Notes under the pieces: generated by a model | Database searches by the model: none | Told to the model about the DNA's origin: nothing | What the model saw: the letters and a program-made list of their open reading frames with translations, nothing else | Position numbers and translations under genes: made by a program | Assembly (NCBI GenBank): GCA_007125455.1 | Contig: SLDE01000159.1 | Span: 1-8,059, forward strand | DNA from: Ectothiorhodospiraceae bacterium | GTDB taxonomy: Bacteria > Pseudomonadota > Gammaproteobacteria > Thiohalomonadales > Thiohalomonadaceae | DNA: 8,059 nt | Direction: 5' to 3' | Shown here: in pieces, positions 1 through 5,304 of the stretch | Layout of the letters: every line of letters starts with the position of its first letter | Numbering within the stretch: the first letter of the stretch is position 1

Positions 1-131
1 CGCAGGGAATCCAGCGCCATCAGCGACATGATCATCATCGCCACCCCCAGCGCCACCACCAGCGCGATCGCGCTGCCCTGGGCCTTCATTGCCCACAGGT
101 TGCGCCAGAGCTTGATCTGCAGTGCCTGCAT
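1..131 (-). CDS. FtsX-type ABC transporter permease, N-terminal fragment cut by the window edge
   Basis: Only the first 43 codons are present; the gene continues beyond the left edge. The protein starts MQALQIKLWRNLWAMKAQ. A hydrophobic stretch follows at about residues 21-40 (AIALVVALGV, then MMIMSLMAL), which is the first membrane helix. This matches the start of the large FtsX/MacB-like permeases that work with LolD/MacB-type ATPases to move lipids, lipoproteins or peptides out of the inner membrane. The matching ATPase lies directly upstream on the same strand (348-1058), which supports the call. The ATG at 129-131 has an AAGG sequence just upstream as a possible ribosome site. A second in-frame ATG lies at codon 15, but the conserved LWRNLW motif precedes it, so I prefer the first. 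The substrate cannot be deduced from this fragment. Confidence 0.8.
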   Translation of the reverse strand, partial: MQALQIKLWRNLWAMKAQGSAIALVVALGVAMMIMSLMALDSL

Positions 132-153
132 TGCCCACACCTTAATAAAAGCG

Positions 154-344
154 TTTCAACGCAGAGACCACAGGGCTCACAGAGATATAAAGGCAAAACA
201 CGGCCAGGACTGCCTAATCAGCACCAAGCTCTCAGAGAAAAGCAGACCTTTATCTCGCCTTCTATCCATGCAGCCCCAACTGACAAACCCCATGGTTTGC
301 CATTTCATACAAACTCTGTGCTCTCTGTGTCCTCTGTGTTGAAA
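154..344. repeat. Intergenic inverted-repeat element 1 (three 9-base units per arm)
   Basis: The left arm (154-185) and right arm (313-344) are inverted copies matching at 25 of 32 positions by hand alignment. Each arm has a TTTCAAC cap followed by three units in a 9-base register, roughly CRCAGAGNN. The 127-base core is unrelated to the cores of the other two elements. It holds a small perfect hairpin (CAAACC 284-289, GGTTTG 294-299, 4-base loop). The right arm ends 3 bases from the stop codon of the ABC ATPase, and the left arm ends 22 bases before the permease start. The element thus fills most of the 216-base gap between two genes expected to be co-expressed. There is no open frame inside and no clear terminator U-tract. 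Confidence 0.8.
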
Positions 345-347
345 AAA

Positions 348-1058
348 TCACCACTGCAGGGATGACGGTGCGGCGCGCTGTGCGTTGCGCAGGCTCTCGC
401 TGACCTGGCCATCGGTGAGGCGGATCATGCGGTCGGCCATCTCGGCGATCACCGCGTTATGGGTGACCACCACGGTGGTGGTACCCAGGGTTTCGTTGAT
501 CTCGCGCAACACCTCCAGCACACGGACCCCAGTAGTGGAATCGAGCGCGCCGGTGGGCTCATCGCAAAGCAGCACCGCTGGGCGTTTGGCGATGGCGCGT
601 GCCAGGGCAACACGTTGCTGCTCACCACCGGAGAGCTGGGAGGGGAAGTGGTCGAGGCGATCCTGCAGGCCAACCATCGCCAGTGCTTCTTCCGGGGTCA
701 TTGGCTGATCGGCGATCTCGGTAACCACCGCCACATTCTCGCGCGCAGTGAGGCTGGGGATCAGATTGTAAAACTGAAACACAAAGCCCACGTGGCGGCG
801 ACGATAGCGGGTCAGCAGCGCCTCGTCGGCCTGGCTGAGATCCATCTGGCGATAGAAGACCTCGCCCTCGCTGGCCACATCCAGCCCACCAAGGATATTG
901 AGCAGGGTAGATTTTCCGCTGCCCGAAGCACCCAGCAACACGGTGAACTCGCCGGCATAGAGGTCCAAGTCCACCCCGCGCAGGGCGTGAATGGCCACCT
1001 CTCCCATGTGAAAGACCCGCTTGAGCCCACGGGTGTGAAAGACCCTCTCGGCAGTCAA
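348..1058 (-). CDS. ABC transporter ATP-binding protein, LolD/MacB type
   Basis: This is a 236-residue cytoplasmic ATPase of an ABC exporter. It carries the full motif set: Walker A GASGSGKST at 43-51, Q-loop glutamine at 95 (FQFYNLIP), signature LSGGEQQR at 142-149, Walker B ending in D166-E167 (VLLCDEPTG), D-loop ALD at 171-173, and the switch histidine H200 (VVVTHN). The N-terminal pattern HMGEVAIHALRGVDL and LLNILGGLD are typical of the LolD/MacB/FtsE-like group, which pairs with FtsX-fold permeases. The next gene downstream begins such a permease. The start is a TTG whose bases overlap the rsuA stop (TTGA). An in-frame stop lies a few codons upstream and AGGAGG sits 10 bases before the TTG, so this start is well supported. 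Homology runs back to about residue 6, so the later ATG at codon 18 would truncate the domain. The substrate is unknown. Confidence 0.95.
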   Translation of the reverse strand: MTAERVFHTRGLKRVFHMGEVAIHALRGVDLDLYAGEFTVLLGASGSGKSTLLNILGGLDVASEGEVFYRQMDLSQADEALLTRYRRRHVGFVFQFYNLIPSLTARENVAVVTEIADQPMTPEEALAMVGLQDRLDHFPSQLSGGEQQRVALARAIAKRPAVLLCDEPTGALDSTTGVRVLEVLREINETLGTTTVVVTHNAVIAEMADRMIRLTDGQVSESLRNAQRAAPSSLQW

Positions 1059-1744
1059 AACAACGCGACCTCCTCATCGCTGAGCGGGCGGTACTGGCCG
1101 GGGGCCAGTGCTGGATCCAGTGTCAGTGCCCCGATCCGTTCGCGTTGCAGTGTCACCACCCGGTTGCCCAGCGCGGCAAACATGCGTTTGACCTGGTGAT
1201 AACGCCCCTCGTGGAGGGTCAACAATACCTCCTGCGGGCCTAACACCTCCAGCTCGGCGGGCAGGGTAGGTTTGTCCTCGTTACGCAGCATGATCCCCTC
1301 GGCAAGCCGTGCCTGGGTATCGGCGGCAACAGGCTCGGCCAGCCCAACCCGGTAGATCTTAGCGCAGCCGCGCCGGGGTGAGGTAATGCGATGGGTCCAC
1401 TCGCCATCATCACTGAGCAATACCAGCCCGGTGGTGTCGGCATCCAGGCGCCCGGCGATGTGCAGGCCACGGCGCAGCTCGGCGGGCAGCAGATCCAGCA
1501 CGGTACGGTGCTGGGCATCCTCGGTGGCGCAGATCACCCCGGTGGGTTTGTGCAGCATCAAATAGCGCTTGCCGCTCAGGGCGATAGGCTCGCCCCGAAA
1601 CCACACCTCGGCACCACTGGGGATAGACTGGGATGGCTTACGCACCAACACTCCCGCCACCTCAACCTGGCCACCCCGGATCACCCCCTGGGCACGGGAA
1701 CGGCTCAGGCCGGTGGCATGGCAAAGAAACTTATCCAGACGCAT
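1055..1744 (-). CDS. rsuA: 16S rRNA pseudouridine(516) synthase RsuA
   Basis: RsuA isomerises U516 of 16S rRNA to pseudouridine during small-subunit assembly. The 229-residue protein is close to the E. coli enzyme in length (231). It opens with the S4-like RNA-binding domain (MRLDKFLCHATGLSRSRAQ, about 1-55). The catalytic domain follows, with the family motif GRLDADTTGLVLL at 98-110, where D101 is the catalytic aspartate. Other conserved segments are HRITSPRRGCAKIYRV (118-133) and EGRYHQVKRMFAALGN (179-194). The C-terminal RERIGALTLD...LAPGQYRPL pattern separates RsuA from RluB, RluE and RluF. I chose the ATG at 1742-1744 because the family begins MRLDKF; a TTG four codons upstream is possible but less likely. 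The gene overlaps the next one by TTGA. The left arm of repeat element 2 ends 11-16 bases before the start. Confidence 0.95.
   Translation of the reverse strand: MRLDKFLCHATGLSRSRAQGVIRGGQVEVAGVLVRKPSQSIPSGAEVWFRGEPIALSGKRYLMLHKPTGVICATEDAQHRTVLDLLPAELRRGLHIAGRLDADTTGLVLLSDDGEWTHRITSPRRGCAKIYRVGLAEPVAADTQARLAEGIMLRNEDKPTLPAELEVLGPQEVLLTLHEGRYHQVKRMFAALGNRVVTLQRERIGALTLDPALAPGQYRPLSDEEVALF
1069..1074 (-). promoter_or_regulatory. Strong ribosome binding site inside rsuA that fixes the TTG start of the ABC ATPase
   Basis: The minus strand reads AGGAGG here, 10 bases before the TTG at 1056-1058. It lies within the last codons of rsuA. No ATG is available in the ATPase frame before the conserved N-terminal strand, so this site and the TTGA overlap point to coupled translation of rsuA and the ATPase. 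Confidence 0.7.
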
Positions 1745-1755
1745 TAAAGCCCCCA

Positions 1756-1897
1756 AAGATTTTCAACGCAGAGAGCGCTGAGTTCGCAGAGATATATCGC
1801 GTGGTTCTGACCGCTTGAGTCGCCAGTACTCCCGCAGAAAAACATCACCACCACCGTAACTCTCGGCGCCCTCTGCGAACTCTGCGTTGAAGATCTT
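1756..1897. repeat. Intergenic inverted-repeat element 2 (three 9-base units per arm)
   Basis: The arms at 1761-1792 and 1861-1892 match as inverted copies at 25 of 32 positions. Both extend outward by a further perfect AAGAT/ATCTT (1756-1760 and 1893-1897). Each arm has a cap (TTTCAAC on the left, CTTCAAC when the right arm is read inverted) and three units in a 9-base register, here mostly CGCAGAGNN rather than CACAGAGNN. The first 14 bases of the left arm (TTTCAACGCAGAGA) are identical to those of element 1, and AGAGATATA follows the third unit in both. The 68-base core has no similarity to the other cores that I can see. The right arm extension reaches the last base of the DUF523-DUF1722 stop codon. 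The left arm lies just upstream of rsuA. Confidence 0.85.
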
Positions 1898-2862
1898 CAT
1901 AACAAATTACGCAGCATCAATTCGTGCGGATGCGGCGAGAGGTAGACTTGGCGATCGATGTAGTCGTGAGGGTGGCGACGGAAGTGGTGTTTGAGCAGGG
2001 TGATCGGCACGATAAGCGGTACGATCCCCTGGCGGTACTGTTCGATGATCTCCAGCATCTCCGCCTTGTCCTCGCTATCGAGCTGTTGGCGCAGATAACC
2101 CAGCAGATGTTGCAGTACATTCACATGCTGCTGACGCTTGGCCGGTTTGGCCAGCGCATGCATCAGCGCCTGCTCGTACTCCAGCGCCAGGGCGGCGATA
2201 TCCTCCTTTCCCGCATTGGCCAACATCTTGCCCATGCTCCGATAGGCGGCCTGGTTGTGGGCCATGATCAGGTATTTGTGATCGGAGTGAAAGTCGATAA
2301 GCCTGCCGGCGCTCAGCCCCTGCCGGTTCAGCTCGCGCCAGGCGTGGTAGACGAATACACGGGTAATGAAGTTCTCGCGCAAGCCCGGATCGCCCAAGCG
2401 CCCCTCCTCCTCGATGGGCAGCAGCGGGTGGCGTTCGCGTAGCGCCGCGGCAAACAGGCCGCTGGTCTTGTCGATGCTGCGCCCGTCCGGGGCGTAGAGC
2501 TTGACCCGCTCCATGCCACAGCTGGGCGAGCCCTTCTTGAGGATCACCCCGCGCACCTCGGTCAACTCTTCGACCACCCGCGCACTGTAGGCCTGCATCG
2601 CCTCGGTGACATCAATGGATGGGTCCTTGACCCCCACCAGGCGGATCCCCTGCGCATGCTGCACCAGGCGGATCGGCGGACGCGGGATGCTCAGGCCGAT
2701 CCCCACCTCGGGACAAAGCGGCAGGAAGGAAAAATACTCGCTCAGGGTGCCGTTGATGTAGGCATCGTTCTTGTGGCCGCCGTCGAAGCGCACTTCCTGA
2801 CCCAACAGGCAGGCGCTGATCGCGATCGGAATTTTCTTGTCCATCGTCATAACTTTTACCAT
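1897..2862 (-). CDS. DUF523-DUF1722 two-domain protein (YbgA-like C-terminal half)
   Basis: The protein has 321 residues and two recognisable domains of unknown biochemical function. The N-terminal DUF523 domain (about 11-150) has the pattern ISACLLGQEVRFDGGHK at 15-31, LCPEVGIGLSIPRPPIRLV at 49-67 and KKGSPSCG at 109-116. This places conserved cysteines at 18, 50 and 115, which might bind metal (inference). The C-terminal DUF1722 domain (about 188-305) has FHSDHKYLIMAHNQAAY at 191-207, EIIEQYRQGIVPLIVP at 271-286 and YIDRQVYLSPHP at 301-312. E. coli YbgA corresponds to the second domain alone and is encoded beside the photolyase gene phr; no phr is seen here. Possible ATG starts are at codons 1, 5 and 7. 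None has a strong ribosome site, so the start is uncertain by up to six residues. Repeat elements flank it on both sides. Confidence 0.9.
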   Translation of the reverse strand: MVKVMTMDKKIPIAISACLLGQEVRFDGGHKNDAYINGTLSEYFSFLPLCPEVGIGLSIPRPPIRLVQHAQGIRLVGVKDPSIDVTEAMQAYSARVVEELTEVRGVILKKGSPSCGMERVKLYAPDGRSIDKTSGLFAAALRERHPLLPIEEEGRLGDPGLRENFITRVFVYHAWRELNRQGLSAGRLIDFHSDHKYLIMAHNQAAYRSMGKMLANAGKEDIAALALEYEQALMHALAKPAKRQQHVNVLQHLLGYLRQQLDSEDKAEMLEIIEQYRQGIVPLIVPITLLKHHFRRHPHDYIDRQVYLSPHPHELMLRNLL

Positions 2863-2900
2863 TTATCGTTGCCGCAGAGACACGACTCAGAAAGGCCTTT

Positions 2901-2990
2901 GCCACAGAGGGCACAGAGCACACGGGGATAGACGGCCACATGCTCAAGAAGGCCAACGATTCACTCTGTGTACACGGTGGCCTCTGTGGC
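2901..2990. repeat. Inverted-repeat element 3, overlapping the 3' end of tcdA
   Basis: The arms at 2901-2927 and 2964-2990 match as inverted copies at 21 of 27 positions. Both read as three units in the same 9-base register (CACAGAGNN family) used in elements 1 and 2, but the TTTCAAC cap is missing and the units are more decayed. The core is only 36 bases. The right arm lies inside tcdA and supplies its last nine sense codons; the TGA follows immediately. Just outside the left arm are a 10-base perfect palindrome AAAGGCCTTT (2891-2900) and a further CGCAGAGAC unit (2873-2881), perhaps remains of a second copy. Confidence 0.7.
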
Positions 2991-3800
2991 TGTGGTTTCT
3001 ATCAATTTGTGGCTCACATCGCCTTTCTCCACCAGCTTCTGCAACACCCGCGACACGGCGGCGAAGCCGAAGCTGGCGGTGACGAAGGTGGCCGAGCCGT
3101 AGCCACTGGCGCAGTCCAGTTTAATCCCGGAGACAGCCGGTTTACCACAAGCGATCTCGCCGTCATTGGTGGGAAAGCGCGGCTGCTCATCGGAGTATAC
3201 GCAATCGATACCAAAACGGCGCTTGGGGTTGCGGCTGAAGCCGTACTCCTGGCGCAGACGCTGGCGCAGCTTGGCGGCCAGCGGATCCTGCTCGGTGCGG
3301 CTAAGATCGGCAATGCTAATGCGGGTGGGATCGATCATCCCCCCTGCCCCGCCGGTGGTGATCACCGGGATCTTGTTGCGTTTGCAGTAGTATAGCAACG
3401 CGGCCTTGGGGCGCAGTTGGTCAATGGCGTCGATCACATAGTCATAACCCTGACTGAGCAGCTCGGCCTGATTGGTTTCATCGATACGGGTATCCAGCAC
3501 CTGTACCCGACAGCCGGGATGGATCTGGCCGATGCGTTCGGCCATCACCGCGCCCTTTTGCCGCCCCAGGGTACTGCTGAGGGTATGCAGTTGGCGGTTG
3601 GTATTGCTGGCGGAGATCTCGTCGTGGTCGATCAGGGTCAGTGCCCCCACGCCGCTACGTGCCAGCGCCTCCACCGCCCAGGAGCCGACCCCGCCGATGC
3701 CGATCACACAGATGTGGGCCTGGGCGATGCACGCTGCTCCCCGCGCACCGTAAAGGCGACGGATCCCGTCAAAGCGTTCCTGGTAGGCATCATTCATCAT
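2961..3800 (-). CDS. tcdA: tRNA threonylcarbamoyladenosine dehydratase TcdA (CsdL/YgdL)
   Basis: TcdA is an E1-like ThiF-fold enzyme that uses ATP to cyclise t6A at position 37 of ANN-decoding tRNAs to ct6A. The 279-residue protein has the nucleotide-binding loop GIGGVGSW at 34-41, the acidic strand LIDHDEI at 56-62 and SNTNRQ at 65-70. It also has YVIDAIDQLRPKAALL at 121-136, ITTGGAGGMIDPTRI at 147-161, and cysteines in GIDCVYS (C200) and LDCASGYG (C230). C230 aligns with the conserved cysteine of the E. coli enzyme, which the family uses in turnover. Similarity to E. coli TcdA (268 residues) runs from the start to about residue 262. The last 15 or so residues are an extension, of which at least nine are encoded by a repeat arm. 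The start has tandem ATGs (3800 and 3797) with only a weak ribosome site. No csdA or csdE partner is in view. Confidence 0.95.
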   Translation of the reverse strand: MMNDAYQERFDGIRRLYGARGAACIAQAHICVIGIGGVGSWAVEALARSGVGALTLIDHDEISASNTNRQLHTLSSTLGRQKGAVMAERIGQIHPGCRVQVLDTRIDETNQAELLSQGYDYVIDAIDQLRPKAALLYYCKRNKIPVITTGGAGGMIDPTRISIADLSRTEQDPLAAKLRQRLRQEYGFSRNPKRRFGIDCVYSDEQPRFPTNDGEIACGKPAVSGIKLDCASGYGSATFVTASFGFAAVSRVLQKLVEKGDVSHKLIETTATEATVYTE

Positions 3801-3924
3801 CGCGGCAGTTTACCCTATCCCACCTTGCAGAACACCGAATGGCTAGTTCGCGGGCAGGGTGAGCGCATACTCACATTGCTCACGGAGGGCGGCTGGCGCC
3901 CCCTGTTTTTCGCTACGCGTGTGT

Positions 3925-5304
3925 TCACCGATCACGCATCTGCCGCGCCAACTGCCAGGCCATGGCTGCCAGCAGGGCCACCCCCAGCAACAGCACGGCC
4001 CACAGCAGGATGTTCCCCCACGGTAGCGGCTCGGGGGCAGCGGTAAGACGCTCGACCCCACCCAGCGCCACCCGTGGGCCAAGCTGCGCCATGTGCTCAG
4101 TCGCCTGGTGGGAAGACGCCATCAGGCTGCGCAGGCCCTCATCCTGCGCCGTGGGGACATTGTAGGCACCGAAGGCCAACATGAAGGGCCCCTCGCCACG
4201 GGCGAGGAAAAGCAGTGTGCGCGGCGTCCACCCCAGGCGCAGCTGCGCTGCCCCCTGCCCCAGACCACCACCGCCCATATCCACCTGCAAACGCCAGTGG
4301 CGATCCCGGCTGGGCCGCATGGCCACCGAGGGACTGCGCCATTGCCCCAGGCGATAGTGCATACCATAGTGGCGGGTATGCCAGCTCGGTGCCTCCAGGC
4401 TAGCACTGGAGTAGAGGGTGGCCAGTGCCGTGGTGTTGTCCTGCGGCAGCACCAGCTGCATATACTCAAAGGGGTAATAACCGGTAACTTCGAAGTGATA
4501 CTCACCCTGCTGGGGCTGCATGCTCTGTGGCGTCAGCGAGAGCCATTGGCGTGCTGGCTCCCGGCGCTCCCCCTGGGGTTGAGCAAAGACCCCATCCAGG
4601 GGCTGTCCACGACTGGCCAGCGGCCAACTGATACGCAGATAGCGACTCTCCAAGCCATCGAAGCTCAAGGTATCCTGGCGCAACTGGGCCTCACCCTGCT
4701 GCATGCTGGCAATACTGAACGGGCCGGGCAAGCGCCGCCAATGCTGCAGGTCATCGCTCAGCTCCACGGTGATCGGTAGCAGAAAGTTCTCCTCCCCCGC
4801 CTGCCACTGCAGACGCAAACCCAGCATAGGCCGCTCCAGGGCGGAGGCGTCGATGAGGTATTGATAAGCGGGACCGTCGTCTTCCCAGCCTTGGCGCTGC
4901 ACATCCACCACCGCCCCCTGCAGGTCGGTACGGATGCGGATCCCCATCCCTGCCTGAGCCTGTTGCTGCGGCGTGGGCAAGGCGAACCAGGGCAGTGCCA
5001 CAGGCTCCTCCGGCACGATCGCTTGCGCAGTTGCGTCGAGCAGCAACTGGGGTACCAGCTCACCTGCACCGTTGAAAACACGCAGATCGCCCAGATCGGC
5101 GCGTGCCAAGCCACGGTGTACCTCCTCGGGCAGGGGGAGCCGATACAGCCCGCCCTCCCCATCCAGCAACAGGGGCTTGCCCCAGGCGAAATCCTGCAAG
5201 GTCGGCGGTGTCGTCTGCTGCGCAGACCAGGCCCAAAGCGGTATAAAAAGCAGGATTAGGCTCGGCAAAAGCCGACAAGTCCTACGGCGGTGCAACCAGT
5301 TCAT
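3925..5304 (-). CDS. DUF3999 family envelope protein with signal peptide and C-terminal membrane anchor
   Basis: The 459-residue protein begins with a basic and hydrophobic leader (RRRTCRLLPSLILLFIPLWAWSA), with likely signal cleavage near residue 28. The N-terminal pattern DFAWGKPLLLDGEGGLYRLPL (38-58) and ADLGDLRVFNGAGELVPQLL (69-88) is typical of DUF3999. A C-terminal hydrophobic helix (about 431-451, ending AWQLARQMRDR) would anchor it in the inner membrane with the bulk in the periplasm. Two segments resemble discoidin-like beta-sandwich edges: a SDDLQHWRRLPG...YLRISWP pattern in the middle and a second ...HWRLQVDMG pattern further on. The start ATG overlaps the stop of the DUF2339 gene (ATGA) and has GAGGA 9 bases upstream, so translation is likely coupled. 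The function is unknown; the pair is known as neighbours in gammaproteobacteria and probably acts together. Confidence 0.88.
   Translation of the reverse strand: MNWLHRRRTCRLLPSLILLFIPLWAWSAQQTTPPTLQDFAWGKPLLLDGEGGLYRLPLPEEVHRGLARADLGDLRVFNGAGELVPQLLLDATAQAIVPEEPVALPWFALPTPQQQAQAGMGIRIRTDLQGAVVDVQRQGWEDDGPAYQYLIDASALERPMLGLRLQWQAGEENFLLPITVELSDDLQHWRRLPGPFSIASMQQGEAQLRQDTLSFDGLESRYLRISWPLASRGQPLDGVFAQPQGERREPARQWLSLTPQSMQPQQGEYHFEVTGYYPFEYMQLVLPQDNTTALATLYSSASLEAPSWHTRHYGMHYRLGQWRSPSVAMRPSRDRHWRLQVDMGGGGLGQGAAQLRLGWTPRTLLFLARGEGPFMLAFGAYNVPTAQDEGLRSLMASSHQATEHMAQLGPRVALGGVERLTAAPEPLPWGNILLWAVLLLGVALLAAMAWQLARQMRDR

Noticed and set aside
151..162. GCGTTTCAACGC near-palindrome with a minus-strand TTTTATT as a terminator
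   Set aside because: The stem is too short once a realistic loop is allowed, and it overlaps the repeat cap; it lies just before the permease start.
28..342. Plus-strand open frame of 104 codons at the left edge
   Set aside because: It runs antisense through the permease start and across repeat element 1; its cysteine- and leucine-rich end is just translated CTCTGTG repeat.
459..1199. Plus-strand open frame of 246 codons
   Set aside because: It is antisense to the ABC ATPase and rsuA, whose motifs are complete; the length reflects GC-rich codon use.
154..2990. The 9-base repeats as a CRISPR array
   Set aside because: There are only three units per arm, no spacers of even length, an inverted layout and no cas genes in view.
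2837..3082. Plus-strand small frame across repeat element 3
   Set aside because: Its sequence is mostly translated repeat (HRGHRAHGD), and it lacks independent support as a gene.
3887..3910. GGGCG/CGCCC hairpin followed by TTTTT as a rho-independent terminator
   Set aside because: The T-run follows the stem only on the plus strand, where no gene ends. The stem is five pairs and the flanking genes are on the minus strand.
3417..4046. Plus-strand open frame of 209 codons spanning the tcdA-DUF3999 gap
   Set aside because: It is antisense to tcdA and the DUF3999 gene, with no recognisable domain.
4093..4779. Plus-strand open frame of 228 codons
   Set aside because: It lies fully antisense within the DUF3999 gene and shows no protein-family pattern.
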